64,000 nucleotides of DNA from Saccharibacillus soli (lineage in GTDB: Bacteria; Bacillota; Bacilli; Paenibacillales; Paenibacillaceae), in the NCBI GenBank assembly GCA_002189105.1, contig NIOB01000005.1:231011-295010 (forward strand), read 5' to 3'. Both the position numbers and the translations under genes were made by a program. Below are positions 52,843 through 61,356 of the stretch, piece after piece. Position 1 is the stretch's first letter; every line of letters begins with the position of its first letter. The notes under the pieces were generated by a model. It was given only the letters and a program-made list of their open reading frames with translations. It did no database searches and had not been told where the DNA came from.

Positions 52843-52914
52843 AAAAAAACACCCCTGCGGCATCCGGGCGGAGTTCCTCACCGGATGCTCTCGTTTACGC
52901 GGAAGCCGCAGGGG
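52843..52914 (-). terminator. Large nested terminator of tkt
   Basis: Minus strand outer stem CCCCTGCGG / CCGCAGGGG encloses an inner stem GCATCCGG / CCGGATGC; followed by TGTTTTTTT. It isolates tkt from pgi. Confidence 0.85.
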
Positions 52915-52929
52915 CTTATTTAGATGCGA

Positions 52930-54948
52930 TTAGTTCAGCAGGGCTTTAACTTTAGCAACAACATTTTCCGGCGTGAAGCCGTACTCTTCCATCACTTTAC
53001 CGCCTGGAGCGGAAGCGCCGAATGTGTCGATACCCAGAATTGCGCCTTGGTCGCCCACGTAACGTTCCCAGCCAAATGGACTTGCCATTTCAACAGCCAG
53101 ACGCGCCTTAACATCCGGAAGCAGAACGGAATCTTTGTACGCTTGATCCTGTTTCTCGAACAGATCCCAGCTTGGCATGCTGATAACGCGAACTTGAATC
53201 CCTTCTTCAGCCAGCTTGGCTTGAGCCTTAACAGCGAGCTGAACTTCCGAACCCGTTGCGATGATCTGAGCGGCAGGCTTGCCGTCCTTCGTATCGGACA
53301 CTACATAAGCACCGCGTGTTACGCCTTCCCATGCGCCGTCAACCGTTCCTTCGAGGATCGGCAGGTTCTGACGAGTCAGGACAAGGGCTACCGGATTGGC
53401 TTTGTTTTGCAGCGAGTATGCCCATGCCGCCGAAGTTTCGTTGGCGTCAGCCGGACGGATAACCGTCAGACCCGGGATAATGCGTACGGAAGCCAACTGT
53501 TCGATTGGCTCGTGGGTTGGGCCGTCTTCACCCACTGCGATGCTGTCATGCGTCAGCACGTAGGTAACAGGCAGCTTCATCAGCGAAGCCAGACGGATGG
53601 CTGGGCGCAGGTAATCGGTGAATACGAAGAACGTACCGCCGAAGACCTTGATGCCGCCGTGCAGCGCGATGCCGTTCATGGCACCGGCCATACCGAATTC
53701 ACGTACACCGTAGTAGATGTTGCGTCCCGCACGATCCTGCGGTGTAAACACCGTCACATCGTTCAGGTGCGTCATCGTCGAGCTTTCCAGGTCGGCCGAT
53801 CCACCGAACAGCTGAGGAACGTTGTGTACGACACCGTTCAGCGCTTTACCGGAAGCTACGCGAGTCGAAACTTCCTTGTCCGAAGTTGTGTACTTAGGCA
53901 GTTCCTTGTCCCAGCCCACTGGCAGGTCGCTGTTGAAGGCCATCAGGAATTGAGCCGCCAGTTCCGGATTTTCCTGTTGGAATTTCTCGAACTGCTCATC
54001 CCAGATTTTGTTCGCCAGTTCGCCTTTTTCTTTAACTTTGGCAAAATGCTCACGAACTTCGTCCGGTACATAGAAGTCTTCCTCGTAAACCCACTCGTAG
54101 AAAGCTTTGGTCAGTTTGACTTCGTCGGAACCCAGCGGGGAACCGTGAGGACCTGCATGACCACCCTTGCCTTGTTTGTTCGGGCTGCCGTATCCGATGA
54201 TCGTCTTCACTTCGATCAGCGTTGGGCGTCCCGTATCGAGCTTGGCTGCTTCGATTGCTTTGGACAGTGCGTCCAGGTCGTTGCCGTCCTCTACGCGCAG
54301 CACCTGCCAGCCATAACCTTCAAAACGCTTCATCACGCTGTCTGTCAGCGACAGGGAAGCTTCGCCGTCCAGCGTAATGTCGTTGGAATCATACATCATG
54401 ATAAGCTTGCCCAGTTTCATGTGTCCGGCCATCGAAGCCGCTTCATGCGAGACGCCTTCCATGAGGTCGCCGTCGCCGCAGATCGCGTATGTGTAGTGGT
54501 CGATCAGCTTATAGTCGCCTTTGTTATAAACGGCGGAAGTGTGGGCTTCAGCAATTGCCATCCCCACTGCCATTGCAACGCCTTGACCCAGCGGTCCAGT
54601 GGTTGCGTCCACACCTGCGGTGTGACCAAATTCCGGGTGTCCCGGAGTTTTGCTTCCCCATTGGCGGAACTGCTTGATCTCTTCCATCGGCAGGTCATAG
54701 CCCGACAGGTGCAGCAGGCTGTAGAGCAGCATGGAGCCGTGTCCAGCAGACAGCACGAAGCGGTCCCGGTTAACCCAAGTTGGGTTGGACGGGTTGTGGT
54801 TCATCGATTTGGCGAAAAGCTGGTAGCCCATCGGTGCCGAACCCATCGGCATGCCTGGGTGTCCGGATTTTGCTTTTTCGATCGCGTCGATCGAAAGGGT
54901 ACGAATTGTAGCAATCGACAGATCGTCGATTTTGATATTGTTAGCCAT
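52930..54948 (-). CDS. tkt: Transketolase
   Basis: 672 residues from ATG 54948 ([11 protein letters not shown]), 10 bases after AGGAGG. Thiamine-diphosphate enzyme of the pentose phosphate pathway. Motifs: [21 protein letters not shown] near residue 27, the ThDP-binding [21 protein letters not shown] near 155, [21 protein letters not shown] near 260, [17 protein letters not shown] near 410 (catalytic Glu), and [21 protein letters not shown] near 465. Full length. An extended -10 promoter lies at 55015-55023. It is transcribed alone. Confidence 0.98.
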   Translation of the reverse strand: MANNIKIDDLSIATIRTLSIDAIEKAKSGHPGMPMGSAPMGYQLFAKSMNHNPSNPTWVNRDRFVLSAGHGSMLLYSLLHLSGYDLPMEEIKQFRQWGSKTPGHPEFGHTAGVDATTGPLGQGVAMAVGMAIAEAHTSAVYNKGDYKLIDHYTYAICGDGDLMEGVSHEAASMAGHMKLGKLIMMYDSNDITLDGEASLSLTDSVMKRFEGYGWQVLRVEDGNDLDALSKAIEAAKLDTGRPTLIEVKTIIGYGSPNKQGKGGHAGPHGSPLGSDEVKLTKAFYEWVYEEDFYVPDEVREHFAKVKEKGELANKIWDEQFEKFQQENPELAAQFLMAFNSDLPVGWDKELPKYTTSDKEVSTRVASGKALNGVVHNVPQLFGGSADLESSTMTHLNDVTVFTPQDRAGRNIYYGVREFGMAGAMNGIALHGGIKVFGGTFFVFTDYLRPAIRLASLMKLPVTYVLTHDSIAVGEDGPTHEPIEQLASVRIIPGLTVIRPADANETSAAWAYSLQNKANPVALVLTRQNLPILEGTVDGAWEGVTRGAYVVSDTKDGKPAAQIIATGSEVQLAVKAQAKLAEEGIQVRVISMPSWDLFEKQDQAYKDSVLLPDVKARLAVEMASPFGWERYVGDQGAILGIDTFGASAPGGKVMEEYGFTPENVVAKVKALLN

Positions 54949-55014
54949 GTTCAAATATCCTCCTCGGTCGCTTCCGGCTGTACCGGAAACGGATTGTGAA
55001 GACTCCTGTGCTCC

Positions 55015-55023
55015 AGTATATCA
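55015..55023 (-). promoter_or_regulatory. Extended -10 promoter of tkt
   Basis: TGATATACT on the minus strand (TGn plus TATACT), about 65 bases upstream of the ATG. No good -35 is seen, which is usual for the extended type. Confidence 0.45.
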
Positions 55024-55174
55024 TTTTGAAATATTCATTTCCATAGGATTCAAAATAAAGCCGGAAATTTGAAGCTTTACGGCATGGCTCTGCGCAAGGA
55101 GCCGCAAATTCCACTAACATCCAGCCCTACATGGAACTTTACCCCGGCTATTCGAGATTAAACGTCAAATCGGT

Positions 55175-56638
55175 TCAAACGCTTAGGCCGAACAACTTCT
55201 CCCGCTTGCTGCGATCGGGGTCCCGCTCGACGGTTACGTCCTCACCGAAGATCAACGTGCTGCGATCGGAAACTTCATATCTTGGCCATTCGTTCTGCTC
55301 GGAAGCAGGATCGCCTTTTGTGGCAAAAGTCAGCCAGGCACGGCTCATCTGATCCGCCAGATGACTGGCAGAGGAAGCAGCCGGAACGCCCAACGTTTGC
55401 AGCAGCGGCTTGTTGCCAAATACAAACGGAATCTCGGCAGCATGTACAGCCCGTCCGAAGAACGGATGACCCGGGAGCGTCCAGTCAAACCGATACATCC
55501 ATACCGGAGCATGAGCAGCCTGAGCTTCCGCCAACTCCAGCGCCGCCCGCCAGAAATACAGATCGGTCATCATGGCAGCCTGACCTTCTACCGTCAGTGG
55601 ATAATCAGAGCCATAAGCTTCCGCATCGGTGCGTCCCGTCATGGCGTTAATGGACATGACAAAGTGAGGACGCTGCATCAGCTGGGAAGCCTCACGGAAA
55701 AAGAGTCCGCCTTCGTCATGATTGGTTCCCACGATCAGCGGGATTCCGGAGGCTGCGCCTCCCCGTATTGCCTCCAGCGGAAGCATCGGCAAGGTTTCAG
55801 CCTCAACCACCGGCTGGAACGGAAGTGCGGGCATACCGGGTTCTTCCTGCAGCCCGGCTGTGGCTTCCAACAGCTGCTCCGGCGTGAAGGTCTTGAGCCG
55901 TTCCAGATTCCCTCCGTCAACCCCAAGGCGGCGAAGATAAGCAGCTGCTACAGCTTCAGCTTGAACCGACGACAGACACTGCGAACCGCCGCTCTGCAGA
56001 ATCGCCCGGGCAAACAAGCCGCGGGCCGATGGCATGGCGAGGAGAGCCGCAATGCTCATCGCACCTGCCGACTCACCGAACACGGTTACATTGGCAGGAT
56101 CTCCGCCGAACGCTGCCACATTTTCTTGAACCCAACGCAGCGCAAGCACCTGATCGGCCAACCCTACATTCGATTCAAATTCTTCACCCAGTGGAGCGAG
56201 ATGCAGAAACCCGAGTGGGCCCAGCCGATAATTCAGCGAGATCACAACGCAGCGGCCCTCACGAGCCAGCGCCGTTCCTTCGTAGAGTGGCAGGCTGCCG
56301 CTTCCCGTTACAAACGATCCACCATGAATCCATACCATGACCGGCAGTTTGCTTCCGCCATCGGAAGGCGCCCAGATGTTCAGATTCAGGCAGTCTTCCG
56401 ACATGCCTGGACTCTCAAAGCCAAACAAACCGGCTTCGTCCGGTTTGGGCTGCGGACAGATCGAACCAAAAGTCAGAGCCTCTCTTACTCCGTCCCAGGG
56501 TTCCAGCGGCTGCGGCGAACGAAAACGAAGCGGGCCGACTGGCGGCTTCGCGTAGGGCAGCCCTTTCCATGAAACTGCGCCCTTTTCCACTATTCCCCGC
56601 ACAATTCCCTGTTTTGTTGCAATCTCTGCTGCTTTCAT
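55175..56638 (-). CDS. Type-B carboxylesterase (para-nitrobenzyl-esterase-like)
   Basis: 487 residues from ATG 56638 with GGCAGGAG upstream. Alpha/beta hydrolase of the COesterase family: GLPYAKPPVGPLRF near residue 28, SEDCLNLNIWAP, oxyanion hole WIHGGSFVTGSGS near 100, nucleophile elbow TVFGESAGAMSIAALLA near 188, acid residue near 310 (VGTNHDEGG) and the histidine in GRAVHAAEIPFVFGN near 405. No signal peptide, so cytoplasmic. It hydrolyses carboxyl esters of uncertain natural identity. Monocistronic; its promoter must lie between 56639 and 56745. Confidence 0.95.
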   Translation of the reverse strand: MKAAEIATKQGIVRGIVEKGAVSWKGLPYAKPPVGPLRFRSPQPLEPWDGVREALTFGSICPQPKPDEAGLFGFESPGMSEDCLNLNIWAPSDGGSKLPVMVWIHGGSFVTGSGSLPLYEGTALAREGRCVVISLNYRLGPLGFLHLAPLGEEFESNVGLADQVLALRWVQENVAAFGGDPANVTVFGESAGAMSIAALLAMPSARGLFARAILQSGGSQCLSSVQAEAVAAAYLRRLGVDGGNLERLKTFTPEQLLEATAGLQEEPGMPALPFQPVVEAETLPMLPLEAIRGGAASGIPLIVGTNHDEGGLFFREASQLMQRPHFVMSINAMTGRTDAEAYGSDYPLTVEGQAAMMTDLYFWRAALELAEAQAAHAPVWMYRFDWTLPGHPFFGRAVHAAEIPFVFGNKPLLQTLGVPAASSASHLADQMSRAWLTFATKGDPASEQNEWPRYEVSDRSTLIFGEDVTVERDPDRSKREKLFGLSV

Positions 56639-56745
56639 CTTTTCTCCTGCCTTTCCGCATCCTACAATTGATGATCCCTTTCTTCCTCCATTATAAACGC
56701 AGTCTTCAAAGCCATTCAAACGCAGTCCAATTCTCCAGACATGGC

Positions 56746-56780
56746 AAAAAGCGCGTTCTCCTCATCCAAGGAAAACGCGC
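56746..56780 (-). terminator. Terminator of the LacI gene
   Basis: Minus strand GCGCGTTTTCCT pairs with AGGAGAACGCGC, followed by T5. It separates the LacI regulator from the esterase gene. Confidence 0.82.
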
Positions 56781-56792
56781 CTGATACTCATC

Positions 56793-57764
56793 TCAGTTCA
56801 ATTTCGTTCCTACGGAACCGCCTTCAATCAATTTGACCTGCATCCGTTCATGCTTAACCGGCTCACCCGCCAAAATATGCAGCAGATGTTCAGCCGCTGC
56901 CGCTCCCCACTTGGGACGGGAATAATCGACAGTGGCCAGTCTGGGCTGAAGATACTTGGTCAATTCGATATTATCGAAGCCGATCAGATGAATATGCTCG
57001 CCGACCTTCAGCTCCGTTTCATTTAACACATTGCAGATGCCGACGGCCATTTCGTCATTCAAACAGAAGACGGCTGCGGGCTGGTCATATTCTGCAATGA
57101 TCTGGTGTGCCGCCACCATTCCGCCCTTTTTCTCGAAATTGCTGGCAATCTCGATCAACTGCACATCCGAATGTTCCGCTGCAACCTGTCTAGCCACCGA
57201 CAGTCGTTGATTGGAGTCATACGAATCTTCCGGGCCGGTCACGATATACAGCTTGCGATGTCCGCGTTCCAGCAAATAATTCATGGCTGCCGTCGCGCCA
57301 GCCTGGTTGTCGAGCAGCACCTGATTGATGTTATCATGGCTCAGCTCACGGTCAAGCACGACGATTCGATGTCCACGATCCGCATAACGCAGAATCTCTT
57401 CGCTATCGAAGCCCGAATCGAGAATGATGGCGCCGTCGATCATGCGCTCGGGCAGCATGCGGTGAGATTGAATCCCACTGCATACGATCATATCGTAGCC
57501 TTCCCGATTCAGCACTTCTTTGACGCCGTCCAACAGATCACCGTAGACGTCCCCGCGGAAGTCCGTCAAGAATACACCAATAATGCGGGATTCTCGCTTC
57601 TTGAGCGTTCGCGCCGCGGCGTTGGGTACATAATGCAGTTCCTCGGCAATGGCCAGAATCCGAGCGCTTGTCTCATCCGTTACCTTACTGCTGCCGTTCA
57701 GGGCATATGACACCGTTGAAATCGATACTCCCGCCTTCTTGGCGATATCCTTGATACTTACCAA
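56793..57764 (-). CDS. LacI-family transcriptional regulator
   Basis: 323 residues from TTG 57764, 8 bases after AGGGGAG. The DNA-binding head is clear: VSIKDIAKKAGVSISTVSYALNGSSKVTDETSARIL in outline (residues 2-37), then the hinge YVPNAAARTLKKRESRIIGVFL and the periplasmic-binding-like sensor (DGAIILDSGFDSEE, GRRKLYIVTGP-type block, FCLNDEMAVGICNVL). It is transcribed in the same direction as, and just downstream of, the GH94 and GH3 genes, so it is the likely local regulator of beta-glucan catabolism. The inducer is probably a sophorose-type sugar, by inference. Confidence 0.92.
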   Translation of the reverse strand: MVSIKDIAKKAGVSISTVSYALNGSSKVTDETSARILAIAEELHYVPNAAARTLKKRESRIIGVFLTDFRGDVYGDLLDGVKEVLNREGYDMIVCSGIQSHRMLPERMIDGAIILDSGFDSEEILRYADRGHRIVVLDRELSHDNINQVLLDNQAGATAAMNYLLERGHRKLYIVTGPEDSYDSNQRLSVARQVAAEHSDVQLIEIASNFEKKGGMVAAHQIIAEYDQPAAVFCLNDEMAVGICNVLNETELKVGEHIHLIGFDNIELTKYLQPRLATVDYSRPKWGAAAAEHLLHILAGEPVKHERMQVKLIEGGSVGTKLN

Positions 57765-57818
57765 TCCACTCGCTCCCCTGTCTGGATGTCTATAGTCATT
57801 AACACTATCTAACAGACA

Positions 57819-57849
57819 ACAAAGGCGATCCGTCAAGATCGCCTTTTGT
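57819..57849 (-). terminator. Stem-loop between GH94 and LacI genes
   Basis: ACAAAGGCGATC pairs with GATCGCCTTTTGT; on the minus strand it is followed by TTGTTGTCTG, a weak U-tract, so readthrough into the regulator gene is likely. Confidence 0.6.
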
Positions 57850-57862
57850 GTTTCAGTGAATT

Positions 57863-60800
57863 TTATACGAAAATTTCGATGGTATTGCCAGTTTTGGAAG
57901 CTGCCGCCTCGAACTCCGTGCGTCCGATCCGTACGCCGCCTTCACGATAACGATTCCCGCCAATGCGTTCACCGATCTCCTGACCATTCAGTTTGACTAC
58001 GCCGGATACGCCGCTGCCCAGTCGATAAACGAAGGTCGCTGGAATCCCATCATAGCTAAAGTCCAGGCTCATGCCGTCAAGCGAAGCTGGCAGAACCGGA
58101 TCGACGATCAGATCGCCGCCTTCCTGACGAATCCCGAGTACGTTGCCAATCAGCTGGTTCATGTAGATCCCCGGGCCGCTGGAGTAGATTCTCCATCCAC
58201 CCTTGACCGCGACGTCTCCGCTCTTGAGATCGCCAAAGCGCTCCTGCGCTTCGTAACGATCGTTAAACTTGCCGTCGGAGCTGCTGAAGTACGAGTTGCT
58301 CTGACGCAGCTCGGCATTTGGCACAACGTCCTTGATGCCTACCGGGTTGATAAGCGCCAGACCGTTCCATGTCTCATCAGCCAGACCCAGCTTGGCCATC
58401 GCTTCCACATAACGAATGTGGGCGTGTACGTATTGAAGACCAATCTCACGACCAAAGTTCGACGCTTGTTCCGCACGCTTGAAGTGGGTGCTGACGCCGC
58501 CTGCATATTGCGCAGGGCGATTCATCAGACGCACGCCATCCGGGCAGAAGAACTCACGTTTGATGAGGTCATAATGTGCCTTGGCTTGTTCCGGTTCCAA
58601 CAGCTCTGCAATCATGCTGCGCGTCATCGGCAGCAGGCGGTAGTTGATGCCCGTCTCTTCGTCGCTTGGGTGCAGCATCGGTTTAGGCTTGTCGGCGTCT
58701 TCCAGGTACAGGAAGCCCGGAATGACGTCCGTATTCAGCATGTAGCGGTTGAAGTCAGCGCGGATGCCTTGAGCCAGATCGGCCAGTTCGTCCGCAAACG
58801 CAGCGTCTTGTTCCCGAATTGCGCTCGACAGTACGTTCATCGCCTGATACGTCAGGGCTACCGTCCAGCTGCTGACCATGTATTGTTTGAGCTGGGCATT
58901 AGCGGGTTGAAGCGTGTCATCCCAGTCGCCATCGCCATACGAAGACAAGAAGGTATCATGCAGGAAATGCTGCTTGATATATCCGATTTCTTTTTTCGCG
59001 TGATCCATGATTGTGTACGATTCCTTCGTGAAGCCAAATTCATGCTTGACGGTATACGGAACTTGTTCCTCCAGGATGCCGAAATCGCGCGTTGTCTTGA
59101 GGTAATCAGCCAGTACCTTCAGCGGCCAGACAATAATGTCACCATGGCTCTCTTCTTGCTGGATGGCAAAATATTTATCGAACATGAACCACTGCGGCCA
59201 TGCGCCGTCATCTTCATATTGGTGCGAATAGACGGTCTTGAGGATGTCCTTCACCTGACCATATTTCTGCGTAGCCATAAAGTATTCAACCGGACCCTGA
59301 CAGACGTCGCGTGTTCCCCATGCCGCGCCGCCGTACTGCTCCAATCCATGTGGAGACGAGTAGTGAACGAGCATGTTGTGGGTGTACCACCAAGCCAGGG
59401 CGTTTACCTTAAACAGGTCTTCGTTTGTGGCATCGCCGTCTTTGGACAAGCGGAAGCCATTCATGACATCCTTGAAGAACTCGCGGTATTTCGCTGCTTC
59501 TTCTTCCAGTGTACGCTTGGATGCGGCAATCTCTTCACCGCTTAGTGCACCTTGAATCGTCATCGTCCAGGATGCGCTTGGGGCAAGCGTCAGCGCCACC
59601 AGCGAAGCATCGCCGGAGTGTACGCCTTCAGCCAGGACAGATTCGTCACCGACTTGAATCTCGGCTCCTTCCACACTCATGCGGTAAGCCAGTTGCGGAT
59701 AAGCGCTCGCGCTCAGTGAAGCCGGGTCAGCGGTAAACGTGAGTGTGCCTGCATCCTGCGTCATGTGCAGCGGGAATTCGTATTCGTTCACGTTCATCGT
59801 GATCTGCGTTGTGACCAGGTAGCGATAGGCTTTGCCGCTTGTGGAGCTTACCGTCAGGCGAACTTCCGGGCTGTCTACCGTCGTAAAGTTGGTCACCAGG
59901 ATCGTATCCGCTTCTGTCTTGTAGGTCCAGCGCACATAGTTGAAGCCGATCTCAAACAGCGATGGCATCGTCAGCAGGCGATACTGCCCGTCGATTTCGA
60001 CATACACGCGCTGTCCAGCCGTCTTGGGTACGTTCAGCGCATTGCGTGCGTTGCTCATCATCTTGTTGAAGTTGGTGTTGCCCAGTACAAGCTGCGAGTT
60101 GAAAATGCCGTACATGTAGACCGTGCTGGCAATGACTGGCACGCCAAACTGCACGTTGCCGCCGCTCATCAGGATGTGGCCATGTGGACGTTCCACCAGG
60201 CGCTCTTTTTCCTTCAATACGACGTGCTCATAAGTATCTGTGAAAAAGGCCAGCAGCTTGCCGTTCTCGCGTTCTTCCTGATAACGATTCGGGAACAACG
60301 CAGCGACTTCTTCTTCTGTGAGATCCAGCGTTTGCAGCGGCTCACCGATCGATGGCTTCAGCGACACGGTTGGCAGTGCCTCAAGTTCGCCGGTTTCTTC
60401 CGCTTCATAAGCTTCCCAAGCTGCCTGTACTTCATCAGCAAACTCCAGTTCCGTGATCGCCGCCGCATGATCTGCATGGTATAGACCGTAGAAGATGAAG
60501 CGTTCTTCGCCGCTCAGCGGAACCAATTCCGATTGCAGCGCCGTATAAGCAAATTCATACTGGTACACTTCGTTCGCCAGACGGCCATGCGTCAAGGCTT
60601 CCGGTACGTTGGTTTCTTTGTAGGATTGTCCGAAGAACTGGAATCCGTCTGTCGAATAGCCCGCTGCACGAGTCAAGGAACCCTGCTGCATATAAGGGAA
60701 AGCTCCACTTTGCGGCTGATTCTGACGGGAGCAGACCACATAGCCCTTGTGCGTATCTTCAAAGACCGCATGGTCAATATACTGCGACAGATAAGCTTCA

Positions 60801-61216
60801 TTGCTGCGTACGGCGCCTGGGTCGGCATCGCCAACGTCTTGTCCGTATACCACATCAACGTCTACGCCTTCGCCGCGAACCTTCACATCCCAGAACCAGA
60901 CGTCCCGCTCTGTAACCGCAAAAGTAACCGTGTAGGCCACTCCTTCTACGCTGCCTTCCCAGACGATGCGTTTGGCACTGCGGCTTACTTTGCTGGTGGA
61001 ATGGATGCCGAGCAGTGGATAGAACGAGATGCCGGATTCGCGGTGAATCCGCAGGAACAGATTGTTCAGCGAACCATCAAGTGGGCTGGATAGCAGCTGG
61101 TTCAGCATCGTTTTGCCGCCAAGTGCCTGGTACAGATCTCCGCTTGCCCAGAAAGTAAAGTTCAGATTACCTGCCTGAACATTGAATTTTGAATTCGACT
61201 TTGCAATCGTCGTCAT
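57863..61216 (-). CDS. GH94 phosphorylase, probable 1,2-beta-oligoglucan phosphorylase
   Basis: 1117 residues from ATG 61216 with AGGAG 11 bases upstream. Two large beta-sandwich domains occupy the N-terminal half; the (alpha/alpha)6 catalytic barrel follows from about residue 640 (ALAWWYTHNMLVHYSS, then EQYGGAAWGTRDVCQGP). The general acid is expected in SYGDGDWDDTLQPAN near residue 770. Length, the GDWDD block and the absence of a signal peptide fit the sophoro-oligosaccharide phosphorylases (about 1,100 residues) better than cellobiose phosphorylase (about 800). It would release glucose-1-phosphate from beta-1,2-glucooligosaccharides. The adjacent GH3 and LacI genes mirror the Listeria arrangement. 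Substrate assignment is an inference. Confidence 0.85.
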   Translation of the reverse strand: MTTIAKSNSKFNVQAGNLNFTFWASGDLYQALGGKTMLNQLLSSPLDGSLNNLFLRIHRESGISFYPLLGIHSTSKVSRSAKRIVWEGSVEGVAYTVTFAVTERDVWFWDVKVRGEGVDVDVVYGQDVGDADPGAVRSNEAYLSQYIDHAVFEDTHKGYVVCSRQNQPQSGAFPYMQQGSLTRAAGYSTDGFQFFGQSYKETNVPEALTHGRLANEVYQYEFAYTALQSELVPLSGEERFIFYGLYHADHAAAITELEFADEVQAAWEAYEAEETGELEALPTVSLKPSIGEPLQTLDLTEEEVAALFPNRYQEERENGKLLAFFTDTYEHVVLKEKERLVERPHGHILMSGGNVQFGVPVIASTVYMYGIFNSQLVLGNTNFNKMMSNARNALNVPKTAGQRVYVEIDGQYRLLTMPSLFEIGFNYVRWTYKTEADTILVTNFTTVDSPEVRLTVSSTSGKAYRYLVTTQITMNVNEYEFPLHMTQDAGTLTFTADPASLSASAYPQLAYRMSVEGAEIQVGDESVLAEGVHSGDASLVALTLAPSASWTMTIQGALSGEEIAASKRTLEEEAAKYREFFKDVMNGFRLSKDGDATNEDLFKVNALAWWYTHNMLVHYSSPHGLEQYGGAAWGTRDVCQGPVEYFMATQKYGQVKDILKTVYSHQYEDDGAWPQWFMFDKYFAIQQEESHGDIIVWPLKVLADYLKTTRDFGILEEQVPYTVKHEFGFTKESYTIMDHAKKEIGYIKQHFLHDTFLSSYGDGDWDDTLQPANAQLKQYMVSSWTVALTYQAMNVLSSAIREQDAAFADELADLAQGIRADFNRYMLNTDVIPGFLYLEDADKPKPMLHPSDEETGINYRLLPMTRSMIAELLEPEQAKAHYDLIKREFFCPDGVRLMNRPAQYAGGVSTHFKRAEQASNFGREIGLQYVHAHIRYVEAMAKLGLADETWNGLALINPVGIKDVVPNAELRQSNSYFSSSDGKFNDRYEAQERFGDLKSGDVAVKGGWRIYSSGPGIYMNQLIGNVLGIRQEGGDLIVDPVLPASLDGMSLDFSYDGIPATFVYRLGSGVSGVVKLNGQEIGERIGGNRYREGGVRIGRTEFEAAASKTGNTIEIFV

Positions 61217-61356
61217 GAATGGGTTCACTCCTAGTTCAATCAGTTTGGGTTTCGATCCCCATCCATAGATGGATCAGGATCGAAACATGACATTCAGAAA
61301 TGGGTATAGAGAATCGGATGGGCGACTCTCAAGCCACCCTATGGATTTCGATACGT

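Noticed and set aside
52924-54999. 691-codon open frame on the + strand opposite tkt
   Set aside because: It mirrors the transketolase gene, lacks a ribosome site and family motifs, and arises from the strong codon bias of tkt.
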